Below are positions 1 through 11,370 of a stretch of 64,000 nt of DNA, one piece after another. The notes below the pieces were generated by a model. That model saw only the letters and a program-made list of their open reading frames with translations. It searched no databases and was not told where the DNA came from. Each line of letters begins with the position of its first letter. Position 1 is the first letter of the stretch. The translations under genes and the position numbers were made by a program. Source of the stretch: Taxillus chinensis (Eukaryota; Streptophyta; Magnoliopsida; Santalales; Loranthaceae). The stretch spans positions 1-64,000 of the forward strand of contig JAKCVP010000421.1 in the NCBI GenBank assembly GCA_023512835.1, read 5' to 3'.

Positions 1-3000
1 TGCTTCAAAGTCTTTAAGAAAGTTTCTCTTAGAGTTTAGACTTGTTGGATATACGATGTTATCTGGATCTGGGTGTTCCGTAAACCGGGTGTTCTACATG
101 CTGCTTTTCTCTTACACATCTCTAAAGTTTCTAGCATTTCTCTCTGCTGGGTGGATTCTCTCCGCTTAGAGCTCCCCCGGCTCCGCGTACATATCACTCT
201 CGTAACGCTAATAAGAAAGTCCGAGACCTATAGAAGAGAACTGGTTGCTTTGCTTTCAGAACTCTACCAATTTCCATGTTGCACTACGTTACTTACGGAT
301 GTATGCATGCAGTCCGGGAACACTTTTGGGTGAACACCCATCCGAACAAGTAGGGTCAAGAGTTCCGCATGTAGGCCGGCCGACATCCAGTATACACACT
401 GCTTAGTGCTCTCCGAACCCAGCAAGACAGTCTCCCATCACACGGCTCACCAACAAATAGACTTGATTCTCTTCTTCTTCCGGCCGGAGAGAGACATTTC
501 ACAGGAGTGTTTCCAGCAACATACGCGAGATATGGGTGGGCGGGCAATGGATGCTGTAGTAGAGTACCCAGCCTTCGGATCTACACTCTCTTCGGAGCAC
601 AATGTATCCCGTGGGTCTGTTAATTCCCGGCATTTTCTCAAGTAGAGCGTTTCTGTCTTGCGTGCAGCACACTCCAATCATAGCAGAGTGTCTCGGGTCG
701 GGTAGAGAAAGGTCTTGTTCTTACTTTATTGTAGAGACTTGGATGAAAAAGCAAAGCAACCGGATGGGATGTACCGTTCACGCCGGGGAAACGCAACGGG
801 ACAGAAAGAGCTATGCGAAATCAAGAGACAAGACACAGACACTTTAGTTACTAAGAGTTGAATACAAGTGCTTTCATTTCAATTGCATCCAGAAACCAGA
901 ATAGAGAGAGCAGATTTCTTCTGGGCTCCCCAAACCTGTCCTGTTCGGCGGTGCCTAATTCGGCTTTCTGAACCTTCTTCCAAAACCCCAAACTCAGAGT
1001 TTAGACACAGTAGAGAGTCTTATCGGTTGCTTACCTCCGCCGCGTACACTGTAGAGCCGAGGATGGTCAAAGCTCTCCGAACCGTGTGCGTTTTGGGTGG
1101 TTCGTGCTTTCAGTCGTCCCTGTGTAACGCTTTTACTTTCGGGGGATATACGCCTAGAGCCTAGGACCGATTACCCGGACTCGAAAGACAGAGTGCCCCC
1201 CGGGTGACACAAAAGTGACTTTTCTTACACTTGAAGAGAGATTGGATTGGAATGGTTGGATTCCGACGGCATTCTACCATACCCATTTCCAACTTGAATT
1301 GCGAGGCGTACTCTGTCACTTGCTAGCTGCCTTTCAGTCTGTCAGTCAAGTATGCTAGCATCCCGTACGCTTTCAGTCTGTCTGCTAGCGGCTGCCAATC
1401 TTTCTTTAAGTCTGTCAAGTACGCTGCCATTCAGTCTTGTCCCGTTCTCCTATGTGAGAGTCTGAACAACCTAGCGAAAGCGCTATTGCTGCCGGACCGT
1501 AGCTCGGGTGCTGTGCAACGTCCATTAGGGTTGTTACACAATTCCATGTTGTAGACTCCTTCATCCACTGTTACTAGAGTTACAAAGAGCTCGGCCCACC
1601 CGAACGATTCACTTTCAACTCTCAATGAGACTCGAGAGACAGACAGAGATACTCAAGAGACAGAGAGTAATTCGGAGACTTTTGTGGCGACTATACTATT
1701 GGAAGGCGTGCACGCCGAAACAGCATATCCAACAAAGAGAGAATCTATAGCTCGAGTAGCAACGGAAATCTCTCTAGAGAAATGTGCGCTTTCCGCGTTT
1801 TCCGACACCTTCTTTACAGAGTTTGGCAGGATATCTACGCTGCTCCCAGTAAGGAGGCTCCCGTAGACAGAGTACTCTTTCGAAAAGGAGGTGCTTTCTC
1901 TCGAGTTCTTGAAAGCGTGCGTCCGCAGAGACACTAGTGGTCGAGCTCTCCCCTTCGAGTGTACTATGAGTCGTATAGTCATAGAAAGCTTTCACAAAGC
2001 ATCATAGTCCTATTGTTGGAGAAGAGCGAAGCAGGAAAACAACAAATACCTATTCTCTTTCAGTCGTATGCGAACCCATAGAGAACGTCAACCAAAGGGC
2101 GGCCAACCAACATCATATATAGATCTGAAAGCTCCCGAAAAAGAGGAGAGTGATGATACACGCTCGAGGATGATGCAGTGTTATGCGTGACTTCAACTCC
2201 GACCTTAAAAGAGGTCTGCCTTAGGGGTTCTACTGAAAGAGAAAAGAGATACTGCTTCGACGACTGAAAGAGAATAGGCCGAGTCGGGCCTAGTATATCT
2301 ATCTCTCTTATAAGCGACCGGGATACCCGCATCTCTCCTATACGGTGTTTAATACAATCCGTATACCCTTTTGCTAGAGCTCCATCTGCTTTCTTGGAAA
2401 CAAAGAGAGAGTACTCTCGATTCAGCAACTCTATACAGTAGTAGTTATGTTCTTACTACACACAATCACATACCCAAGGAATGGCGCGGCAGAACCTATT
2501 CAATCATTAAACACCGTATAGGAGAGCTGCGATTCAGGACCTTTTTTCTTTATTATTGTATGGAATTCCATTCTTGGAGTGTTTATAGAGCTTTCAGCAA
2601 CACTAACAGAAGATGTGTCTCTTCCAAGTGTACAGTTAAACTCTCTTATACAAAGGTATGCTAGGGAAGCCTCGAAAAAGTCTTTTTGTACAGACTCTCT
2701 GTTCCGAAGCCAAACTCTATCTCCCGAGAGTATTCGAGTTCGCTTCTCTCCTCTCATATACCATAGATGCCCGCCCGCGGAATGGAATGTGTCCGCTCTC
2801 GGTTGTTTCCGATGTTTCCATATAATAGTTTATGTTCCCGGCCCTCTATACTTTCGAAACGAAAAAGGGTACGAACATAAAAAAGCAAGGGTATACCTGC
2901 AGCAAATAAAGGCGTCCTACGGGCCACACGGTGTACTATAGGAGAGATCCGGATTTCGTATAGAGAAGCTCTTCCGGGAAAACAGGTAAAAGCCGAAAGG

Positions 3001-3275
3001 ATAGACATTCCCCTATGGTGAGTTAGCTCCTTAAGTAAGAGAAGATGGGGCCTGGGCATTCACACTCTATAGAAAAGCGTTTCATTCGGTCGGAAAAGAA
3101 ACAGAAATGGAAACATTTTGGAGGACAAGAGGTATACTTTGAAAGTGGCGGAGCAATCCTATAGTGCTGGGTCGACCTGTAGTGTTGCCATAATGGTGTA
3201 ATCGAGTTTGCCGTGTGATTGGTGTTTTGTCTGTCCTTTGTGCCGATATTGGTATTCTAAACTCTCTGTCTGTCT
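1..3275. other. Gene-free stretch, no recognised gene
   Basis: I see no plant mitochondrial gene here on either strand. The open frames are short, unlike any family I know, and rich in short repeated words such as CTTTCAGTCTGTC (around 1330-1410) and ACTCTTTCGAAAAGG (near 1872, repeated near 10609). A 25-bp word at 2769-2793 has a perfect inverted partner at 3750-3774. Confidence 0.5.
2769..2793 (+). repeat. 25-bp inverted repeat, left copy
   Basis: The word beginning GCCCGCCCGCGGAATGG is found in exact reverse complement at 3750-3774. The pair brackets about 1 kb that includes the atp9 fragment. Confidence 0.85.
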
Positions 3276-3367
3276 CTTGAAAGAGTATTGTATAGATGTT
3301 AGAAGGTGCAAAATTAATGGGTGCCGGAGCTGCAACAATTGCTTTAGCGGGAGCTGCTGTAGGTATT
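3276..3367 (+). pseudogene. atp9: 5' fragment of atp9 (first 24 codons plus leader)
   Basis: This 92-bp stretch is a copy of the start of the intact atp9 gene at 36420-36644. It carries about 20 nt of the leader, the ATG at 3296 and the first 24 codons ([20 protein letters not shown], then AVGI). Identity stops abruptly after the codon for Ile-24, where the intact gene continues into the loop and second helix of the c subunit and this copy runs into unrelated DNA. It lacks the proton-binding helix, so it cannot make a working ATP synthase c subunit. An in-frame chimeric reading continues to 3505. It lies between the two arms of a 25-bp inverted repeat (2769-2793 and 3750-3774). Confidence 0.88.
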
Positions 3368-3749
3368 CCAAGAAGAGAGATATTTCCTAGGTATATCATG
3401 TCGTTTTCGGGTGGTTACGTTCGGCATGTACTTGTCAGGGGAGAGATTTCTTCTACGATACAACTCTCATGGAGAAAGAAGGCACCGCCGCCGACCTATA
3501 CTTAGGGTAACATTCTCTTCCGTAAGAGCTATAGTAGTACCTTTTGGATGCTTTCTTGAAGAGTTTCCAGTTGGTTGGACAGCTCCACTTTTCGGAAAGA
3601 AGAGAGCTTCACTTAGATAGGTAACTCCCTTCGGCTATCGTACCGCCGGGTTGGTTACACGACCACACTGTTAAGGAATTCCAAGAAAGCAGAGGGAAGG
3701 GATACGCTTCCGGCTATACATTCTTTCAGAGAGTTTACCCTTTATACTC

Positions 3750-3774
3750 GACACATTCCATTCCGCGGGCGGGC
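3750..3774 (-). repeat. 25-bp inverted repeat, right copy
   Basis: Exact reverse complement of 2769-2793; it reads GACACATTCCATTCCGCGGG and then CGGGC on the plus strand. Confidence 0.85.
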
Positions 3775-4993
3775 AGCCGTACAAAAATGCTATTAGGATT
3801 CCGAAACAGAACTCGAATTAAGAAAACTTCCCGATAGAGTACACTCGAAGGTGAGCGCCCTACCTACTCCCGCGTATTCCATTCTGTCTTGCTGCTGGGT
3901 CGACCTGTCTTATTCGAACTTAAAGTTCCGCTCTTTCCTAGTGTACGTGTTTTGATTTCGTGTATTGCGCCAAACCACCGGCCGGACCACCGTATCCTAT
4001 AAACGCTTTTTTCCACCATTAAGAGAAAGCTCTTAGAGAACCCAAGCCCCGTATACTATAGAATATAGAGTAGTTGGAACGGCAAATGTCTGTTTCGGAT
4101 CGATCGCTACACGCAGACCCGAACACCAGCTCTTTAGGACCCCAGACGTATAGAGTTTTCCGGATGGCAAGGTTTGTAATGGATACACGGCTGCCTCTGC
4201 GCTTCCCTCTCGCTCTAATAAGAGGTATGAATCGCGGAATCTCATCCACAACACGGCACATCTCTTATTATAGGCAAATAAAGTAGTACGCTCACCTTTT
4301 CATTCGGTCTCTTAGAAGAGAGAGTTGGCATTCGGGATGTTGTTCCCGCGGGGAGATACGCTTTAAGCGACACTCGCGGATTCTTACATTGCTTACTGCT
4401 ATCGCAACCGACAGTCCGAAAAGAGAGAATTCTGACTCAATATCCTCTTTTCTTACACATCTGATTTCAGAATTCCTGCCTTTGCCGTCAAATGACCCGT
4501 ACTTTCTTTCCGAAGTCCTTCCTTGATTGATGCTCCCCCGCGGCGCTACCAAGCTTCGCCTTATTCTTTCGTGTTCGCCATAAGGTCTCTGAATCCAGTA
4601 GTTCCATCCTACCCTAAAAAGCCTATTCTTGTGTTGTTGTCGTCCCTCCACTCTGTTTATCGCCTGCGGAATCCAACCCTACCCTTTCGTGGAATGATAC
4701 AGCTGGTTTCGGGAGCCTCGTTCCACTTCCGATTGGTTAGGTGCAGCAGGTGGTGATGATCACCCCGGGGTATTTGTTGTTCCGCCCTTGACAGGCACTC
4801 CAGGACCCGCCAACACTCGTACCCGGGTATAGCGTGTGGATAACGAGGCCACCTTCACAACCTTTTCCCTTCTGTCCCCTCTTTCAGTGTTGTACAGTAG
4901 AGTAGTCTTATCTCGTTAAGCGCTACGGAATGGGTTAGAGTGGGGCGCAGAGCGGCAGCATCAAGCCTACTCGGTAAGCTTCTCGTTCCGAAC
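3775..4993 (-). other. 5' part of group II intron nad7i140, rest unassigned
   Basis: The minus strand below nad7 exon 1 starts at 4993 with GTTCGG, a variant of the GTGYG group II 5' end. I could not find the 69-nt exon 2 or a domain V within the next 1.2 kb, where a cis intron of ordinary size would place them. How far the intron extends is not known; no other gene is visible. Confidence 0.4.
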
Positions 4994-5133
4994 TGGAGTG
5001 ATCCAATATGTGGTTCCGCACGTTCCACCACTTCTCCTTGCATTTCCAATACTGAGCGTGACACACCATGAGCAGCTGGATGTTGAGGTCCGGAATTCGA
5101 AGTTACATTATGCTGGATCCCGTTCCCAGTCAT
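4994..5133 (-). CDS. nad7: nad7 exon 1 (complex I 49-kDa-type subunit)
   Basis: This exon starts the NAD7 subunit of the complex I hydrophilic arm, which helps form the quinone-reduction site. It begins ATG at 5133 and reads through [10 protein letters not shown], then a [17 protein letters not shown] block, all hallmarks of the family. It is exactly 140 nt long and stops after two bases of codon 47, the known position of intron nad7i140. Several Ser codons sit where the family has Leu or Phe (for example HGVSRSV for HGVLRLV), as expected of C-to-U editing sites. Exons 2 to 5 are not in the window in any form I recognise. The gene may therefore be trans-spliced, continued elsewhere in the genome, or this may be a stray copy. 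Confidence 0.88.
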
Positions 5134-6152
5134 GGAAGCACATCCTTAAGAAAGAGATTACCCCCGATAGCATGTTGTACAGTACCACCGGGCCAAGCAT
5201 CTGTATTTCGCACCTTTCTCAGGTCATCTCTCCTCTCTTGAGATGGGTGGGCAGCGAAGGCCTGTCCTTCATTCATTGCTGGGGCTATCGAAGAAGAGAG
5301 CTCTTTCCCCTATCTGGTTTCCCACGGGCAGCTCGCAACCCAATAAGAGTTACCTTCGAGTTTCTATTGAAGAGTTACCTTGCAGACTCCATTCAATCAT
5401 TCATGCATTCGGCGGGGCGGTCTGAAAGCGTAATCGTACAGTACCTTCTCCGCGCATTCTCCATCGGCAGGCTTGTATCTTAACTTCCGGCCCATTCTGT
5501 GCTTCCATTTTCTGTTACCGGTGCTTTCCGCACTCAACGTAACCTAGCGGAATACGGCATTCTGCTTTTATAGACACCTCTGGTCAGACCCATGACAGAA
5601 TCTGTTGTGTACTCGCTTAGCGGAAGGTCCACCTCCAATAGCGTGCGTAGAACAGATAGATACGCCCACGGGATATTCCGGGTGTTTTGTTGTCTCGCTT
5701 TCGAGTTGCCCATAGGCTGGTGATGTATCGTACTCTGTTCCGAGTCCCATCTCCGTTGTCTGTTGAAGAACAGATCCCTTCCCCCTTGCAAGAATGCGGC
5801 ACTCTCCCGTCCCGCTTAAGGTACTATGGACCCTCTGACTCCAAAGCCTTCCAAGCCCGGTCTCGCCGGTGTTGCCTGTATCGTGCTGTGCCTCGAGATG
5901 GCCTGTCTCTGTCCTCTAGGCACCAGAAGCAGAGTGCGTGTTACGCTTTCGTAGCGACGTTGGGGGAGGTGGACACACCATCCAGTATTGCCTTGCTTCG
6001 CCCAAAGGCCTCATCTCTAAGAAAAGCCCGGAAGGCGTCCCTCTCCACTCTGTTCCGTTCCGTTCCCTCGGTGACATGCTATGTTTCCCTAAGACAACCG
6101 GGTGAGTCCCATGCGTTGGAGGTCAATCCCTACAGGTTACCTGAGGCCGCCC
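5134..6152. other. Unassigned; includes 5' half of trans intron nad5i1477
   Basis: The minus strand just below nad5 exon c (from 6152) starts GGGCGG and must be the 5' half of the trans-spliced intron nad5i1477; its end cannot be placed. A long plus-strand open frame (5687-6262) covers the same DNA, but it runs antisense through exon c and domain V and resembles no protein family. Nothing else is recognised. Confidence 0.45.
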
Positions 6153-6174
6153 TACCTAAACCAATCAGCATATC
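6153..6174 (-). CDS. nad5: nad5 exon c (22-nt micro-exon)
   Basis: This 22-nt exon encodes DMLIGLG plus the first base of a Thr codon. The NAD5 family reads DMMIGLGTNFWANS here, and exon d at 19450 begins with the remaining two Thr bases followed by NFWANSP. The length is exactly that of seed-plant nad5 exon c (nucleotides 1456-1477). A clear group II domain V stands 37 nt upstream at 6212-6245. Exon c lies downstream of exon d on the minus strand and about 13 kb away, so the two can only be joined in trans, as is usual in seed plants. The intron end before the exon reads CC rather than the usual AY. Confidence 0.9.
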
Positions 6175-6211
6175 GGTCCCTAAGCCTTGCTTTACAACAG
6201 GCTCGGCTGCA

Positions 6212-6245
6212 AAACCGTACTTGGAGCTTCCGCCTCATACGGCTC
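6212..6245 (-). ncRNA. Group II intron domain V (nad5i1455, 3' half)
   Basis: The minus strand reads GAGCCGTATGAGG, a GGAA-type loop and then CTCCAAGTACGGTTT, a standard 34-nt catalytic domain V hairpin. A short domain VI-like stem (AGCCT pairing with AGGCT) and the 22-nt nad5 exon c follow. It marks the 3' half of the trans intron nad5i1455. Its partner, nad5 exon b, is not in the window. Confidence 0.9.
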
Positions 6246-7394
6246 CTCTAGGGATTTGTTAAGGTTGTAGTACACAGTGTCCTGTTTCGCTTCCCGGATT
6301 GGAATGGTTTGGGCGCGTAGACACTCCCCTAAACACCCATGCACGAGAGAGACATACCTCTGTGAGCATCCACGATGCCAATGGATGGACCTTTCCCTCT
6401 CTGGATCCGCGGAGCCTCTTAAGAAGAGCATTCCAATCTCTGCCGTGGGACTCTCCGGTTGCTATGCTGTCATTGCGGCTAGACCCGATCGGCGAGTTAT
6501 GGGTTCTCCGGCCGTACAATCATACGCGATACGGCAACGGCATCAGTCTCTGCGCATCCAAAACACGTAAGTGGAAATACAGAGCTCTTGTTTCCGCTTC
6601 CGCTTCCGGTTACTCATAGCGGAGAGTCTACACGTTTGGGTTTCGGGGCAGCGAATAGAGTGCACTTCCACCCATATCTCGCGTCACGTACTAGGGTGGT
6701 GCTACCTACTCTGTCTTCCAGGCAATAAGAGTGGGGTGGTATACGCGCAAGCACACACACACACACCCGTTCACCCACTCCGAATACAAGACTCGTAGGG
6801 TAGGGTAGACCATCCACTCCGGAGATTTCACTTCGTAATCCCAAATCAATTCTTTTTTGAGTCAATACACACATACAGGTGTTGGGTCCTATTCAGTCCG
6901 GATCGAATCGCCTAGCCTTCGCTCTATACTTCTCTCTTCGATCTCTGTTGAAAGACAGCATTGTTACCTACCTGACTAAAGCCAGTGTTCCGTAATCCCA
7001 AGCTCCGGACATCTAGCTCCAGACACCGAATTGTGTGTGCCCGATGGGTCTATACTTCTGTATTTGATCTGTATGAAAGACAGCATTGTTTTGTAGCTCT
7101 ACGTACCCCGCGAGCGTCCAACACTGCTTTCGGCGGAATTGCTAAGAGAATCTCCAGTGGTTTGCTGTGCTGTGCTCTCAAAATGTGCCTTGGAGATCCG
7201 CTCTATTATGATTTTCCGGGTGGGACTGTCATGGCTTGAAGAGTAACTGCATTGGACCGACCATATCTGAAAGTCTGTCTCGGTATGCTTTTCGCTTTCT
7301 CTTCAAGTGAAACACCCTTACCCCAAACAGGTGCCTTTCGCATCACTCAATTATAATATCTTCAGAAAAAGGTCCAGCCCATTAGGTTCTTCTT
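6246..7394. other. Unassigned, upstream part of nad5i1455 3' half
   Basis: On the minus strand the DNA just above 6245 belongs to the 3' half-intron of nad5 exon c; its 5' limit is unknown. Otherwise I see only short open frames, a CA dinucleotide run near 6751-6765 and repeated motifs. Confidence 0.4.
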
Positions 7395-7706
7395 TTAGAA
7401 AGGATAAGAAACGAGAGACAAGAACACATCTTTGATTAAGAGTAAAAGGCACAATATCAAACAGACCCAGATCCCATTTCTAGTAATGTCTTGGTGAACA
7501 TGATCTGCCAGAATCTCTTCGATCCCTTTATTAATGTGCCAGAATACAGAAACAGTAAGAGTTGGTAGGACAGTGGAAGATACTCCTATATACAAAATAA
7601 GCAGCAGGTATAGGGGAATTCTATAATATTGTTGTTTGGCATTATAGTTATCTAAATCCGGGCCTTTAAACAAGATACGCGACTGTCTTATTCTCTTATG
7701 AAGCAC
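7395..7706 (-). CDS. sdh4: Succinate dehydrogenase membrane anchor subunit 4
   Basis: SDH4 is one of the two membrane anchor proteins of complex II in the inner membrane. The 103-residue frame ends with the conserved plant block FWHINKGIEEILADHVHQ, then TRNGIW, a hydrophobic helix and KDVFLSLVS at the C terminus. Two hydrophobic segments are visible, around residues 30-53 and 76-95. The N-terminal 25 residues are charged and less conserved, so the start at 7706 is the first ATG rather than a proven start. It lies downstream of cox3 on the same strand, an order seen in many angiosperms where the two are close or overlapping; here about 0.9 kb separates them. Gly and Ser/Thr codons in the helices look like possible editing or divergence sites. 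Confidence 0.85.
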   Translation of the reverse strand: MLHKRIRQSRILFKGPDLDNYNAKQQYYRIPLYLLLILYIGVSSTVLPTLTVSVFWHINKGIEEILADHVHQDITRNGIWVCLILCLLLLIKDVFLSLVSYPF

Positions 7707-8582
7707 TGAAGCATCGCTAGCTGCCGAAAAGCCAACTAAGTCTGGGGGTTATTGCTCACAATATCAAAGAGAAACCATAACTCGGATGAAAGGGATGAAA
7801 CACTCTCTTCTTTACGCATCCAACTCTATGCGCTTGGGGTTGACTCTGTTTTGTATCCTCCTAGAACTCTAACTCTAACTCTAACTCTAATTGTTTTTAG
7901 ACCCGACAGCAAAGCCAACAAAGCACACAATAAGAACTCTCCCGCGCTCCCAACATCCAACAACAGAAGAAGGGGAAAGGAAAAGACAGAGCTCTTGTTT
8001 CCGCCCTTGGGGACACTCGTGTTTTTGATAGAGCACATCCACTCCGTTCCGTTTCCAGTGTGTTCGGAGCTGCATTCCAATTCAATTTCAATAAAAGGGG
8101 AGAGTTTTAAGACATCATATAAGGTTTCTCGACTCGAACAAAGGGTTTCTGCAGTCCCGATCTCTCCACTCTCCGAAAGTCCAACAATTCCAAAAGTCAA
8201 AAGTAGATAAACCCAGTAAGTACAGAAACCAGACAAACACTTGTTTATAGGGTATATTAAGAAACGAATGTAAGGCGGGGGGGAAACCTGACTCTAAGAA
8301 AAGACCCGCGAACCCAGAGATTCTTTTACCCTATGTTCGGAAAGAAGGTTTTGAAATGGGGATGTCAAGTTTCTTAGTTTGGTGGAAGTGGAATGAGCAC
8401 GTAGCGATCAAAGTAACAGCCTTTCAAAAGAGAGAAACGACGAAAAGGGTGTGTATAGAAGCTCTCTTTATTCGGAAAAACAGAACTGGACGAGCGTTTC
8501 GTTGCTGCAAAACCGTACACGTCTAGCCAGCGCCGCCCCCAGGTATCTCTTCCGTTCCGTCTGAATCAAAACTGCTCCCTAT
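7707..8582. other. cox3-sdh4 spacer with hexanucleotide repeat
   Basis: This spacer between cox3 and sdh4 has long open frames on both strands (7752-8210 plus, 7826-8236 minus) that match no family. It holds four tandem AACTCT units at 7865-7888, which are read as Arg-Val repeats on the minus strand. If cox3 and sdh4 are co-transcribed, this would be the intercistronic spacer. Confidence 0.5.
7865..7888 (+). repeat. Tandem hexanucleotide (AACTCT)x4
   Basis: Four perfect head-to-tail copies of AACTCT followed by AA. This is a small microsatellite in the cox3-sdh4 spacer. Confidence 0.9.
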
Positions 8583-9386
8583 TTATTTACCTCCCCACCA
8601 ATAGATAGATACAAATGGGAATAACCGAACCACGTCTACAAAATGCCAGTACCATGCAGCAGCTTCAAAGCCAACGTGATGCTCCTTTGAAAGATGACCA
8701 AGAGATTGTCGAATACCACATATGCTCGAGAAAAGAGTTCCTAGAATCACATGTGAACCATGAAAGCCAGTTGCTAAGAAAAAGGTAGAACCATAAATAC
8801 TATCGGAAATAGAGAAGGGTGCGTGAACATATTCCATTCCTTGAAATAAAGTGGAAACAATAGCCAGTGAAACGGTAGCTACGAAAGCGTATACAGCGCG
8901 TTTTTCCGTACCCGCGAGTATCGAATGATGAGCCCAAGTTACGGCAGCTCCGGAGGCAGGGGGAATCAGGGTATTAAGAAAAGGTATTTCCCGAGGATCT
9001 AAAACAAATATACCTTTAGGGGGCCAAATACCTCCGATCTCTACAGTAGGTGCAAAAGCAGAATGAGAAGACGCCCAAAAAAAGAGCAAAAAAAGAACAT
9101 AACCTCCGAAACTATGAAAAGAATAAAACCATATCGAAGTCCTACTTGTACGACTTTTGTATGATTGCCTTCCATAGTCGATTCGCGTAGAACATCGCGC
9201 CACCATAAGAACAAGGTGTATAGGATACAAAATAGGCCCCAACTGAGAAGTGTTGAACCCCCGAGAAAAGGGTGCATGTACATAACACCTCCAACGGTGG
9301 AAGCAAAAGCTCCGATAGAACCCGAAATTGGCCATGGACTTGGATCTACCAAATGAAATGAATGCCCCCCCCGGCGATTCCATCAT
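8583..9386 (-). CDS. cox3: Cytochrome c oxidase subunit 3, with three homopolymer +1 shifts
   Basis: COX3 is a seven-helix core subunit of complex IV. From ATG at 9386 the protein starts MMESP, and the family pattern [13 protein letters not shown] follows only if one G is dropped from the G8 tract (9365-9372). It then reads [38 protein letters not shown]. Two T7 tracts (9088-9094 and 9077-9083) each have one T more than the conserved frame allows, after which [33 protein letters not shown] and [13 protein letters not shown] follow to the stop. The three extra bases sum to one codon, so the beginning and end share a frame while the middle third is shifted. Pro, Ser and Arg codons at conserved Leu, Phe and Trp positions are expected editing sites. 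Sequencing error in the tracts is the simplest explanation. Identity is certain; whether the gene is intact is not. Confidence 0.93.
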   Translation of the reverse strand: MMESPGGAFISFGRSKSMANFGFYRSFCFHRWRCYVHAPFSRGFNTSQLGPILYPIHLVLMVARCSTRIDYGRQSYKSRTSRTSIWFYSFHSFGGYVLFLLFFWASSHSAFAPTVEIGGIWPPKGIFVLDPREIPFLNTLIPPASGAAVTWAHHSILAGTEKRAVYAFVATVSLAIVSTLFQGMEYVHAPFSISDSIYGSTFFLATGFHGSHVILGTLFSSICGIRQSLGHLSKEHHVGFEAAAWYWHFVDVVRLFPFVSIYWWGGK

Positions 9387-11370
9387 AAGATTTGCCTCGC
9401 CCCCCCCCCATTCGTTTTGCTTTTAACATCATAACAAAGTAAAGCCACTGTATGATTGATTCTGATCTGACTTCATTTTGGACGGTACACTATAAGAGTA
9501 GAGAATATCTTCTTTTTCAAGCCGCTCTTTATCCAACAAGCAGAGTTTTCCTGTAATACAGCGCCTATGGTTTACCCGCAGCTTCCCGCGGTTCGGAAGG
9601 CAAAGAAGAGATACCTGCTATTTCCCGGCGCATCTGTGTTGTTGCTCTGCTTCCAACTCCACTACTAGAGCTCCGAGCAGCCCAACCAATCTCTCTCCCC
9701 GGCCGGACGTTTACGTACTCTATTTAGTTAGACTCTCCCGTAAGTTTGCTTTCTTAGGGTATTTCCGCTCTCTGTCTGAAAGGATATCTTCTCTCTCCTA
9801 CCCATTTCCGAATATCGTTTCTAGGTAGGTTCTCTTTGTTTGTAGTGCTCTATTTAGACAGGGGGGCATCAACACAGAGAATACGTTGCCGCTTTTTGCT
9901 TTTATGAATTCATAAAATGGATATGCTGGAACGCCGCCTCGCGTGAATGAAGCAACTCTAGCTTTCCCTCCCTGCGTACGGGTCCAGAATGATGTAGGAG
10001 GAAAACCGCAACTCTCCTCTCAGATGCTTTCAGTAATAGACGAGTCCCCTTCACTCCTTAAAATACCATTCCGGAACAATTAAACACGGTAATAAGCTTT
10101 AGTTCCGAAACCTTTCTCTGTCTCCAAAAGAAGAGTTGATTGACAGGCTCGGCTGCAAGACAAGTGTAACTGCAGAGCTTCCCCATTCTGTCTACTCTAA
10201 GAGACCAAAAGCTCTTCCATAAACAGAGGTATACTTTTCGGGCGGAGAAGCATTCTTTCAAGAAACGAATTCCGGAGCAGCACCTGTAAAACTTCCATAC
10301 TAGGTCTGTCAACAACCGGATAGGAACGCAAGGACAGTGTTCGGAGCGGAGAGCACTCTCATAATAGAGTCTTCTGGCCGGCCGCCTATGCATCTGGAAT
10401 GGGTTTAAGACAAGTCGCTCTTTAAGATTGTGAAATTTCCGAACCCCTAATCTCTAGAATTCACAGTAGTAGAAAGTAGATTCTAAACTTGTACAAGAAA
10501 GCAAAGCCTTTTCCGGACCGACGAAGTACTTGGATTGGAGGCAAGAGCGTTTCACCCGAGAGTGTTTTCAACACAGGGGAGGTTGCGGGTACCGTCGTGG
10601 TGGAGCAGTACTCTTTCGAAAAGGTAAAGGTCTGAAAGACATCTTACTATAAGCAGAGGGAGAATCCACTCGTTTGTAACGGAAGAGAGTACGCTACCAG
10701 TGCCCACTCAGGAACCGTATTGCATTTCAGAGATGTGCCGTGTTGTAAACCAAATGCTCTATTTCCGTAAAGAGTTCAAGAAAGAGCCTATGTGTGAGAG
10801 TTAAACATCTGTCTCCTAACTTAAGCGAAAAGAGAGAATATCTGTCGTAGCACCCTTTCTAGTGATGCCCACCTCTTCGGAAGAGCTATTGAAAGAGCCG
10901 TAGTAGTACCCTCCATTTTCTTTTCTATAGGCAGAGTTGAACAAGAAGAGAGCTTTCCGGCTGCTGTAACAAATGCTTCGGCTGTTGAAGAAAAAGACCT
11001 GTTTTCTACGAATCGGGTAAAACCATAACTCTATAATACCGGGGCGTGCGCGTACTTAACTTTTGTGTATCTCTGAACTCCGTGGAGGAGCTCTTTTTTT
11101 AGTCTTTTCGCCTGAAGTGCTGTCCGGGTACACAGGAATGCACTAAGAGAATATCTGTTTCCGTTCACTCTGTGTTGTCGAGTCTGTTTTGGTTGCTTTC
11201 GCTTTCTCTTTAAAGACACTAATAAGGTATATTCTGTCTGTCAATAGAGCACACTCCGATTCGGTATCTCTCTACAGTTCCTGGATCTGTCTGTAGAGTG
11301 GTTACGTTCGGCATGTACTTTCCAGTTTTGTTTGATCTCGCAGACATCGCACTTCTCTATCAAACATGGC

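Noticed and set aside
5940..5965. cox3 fragment (YAFVAT coded by TACGCTTTCGTAGC)
   Set aside because: Identity with cox3 covers only about 15 bp and stops at once; chance or a tiny repeat is enough.
6100..6180. nad1 exon e (similarity to RYDQLMGLG) after the domain V at 6212
   Set aside because: Only a few residues agreed and a 5-nt gap was needed. The 22-nt nad5 exon c reading DMLIGLG fits exactly in length, phase and partner exon.
5687..6262. 191-codon open frame on the plus strand as a protein gene
   Set aside because: It runs antisense over nad5 exon c and the nad5i1455 domain V and matches no family; the minus-strand reading explains the sequence.
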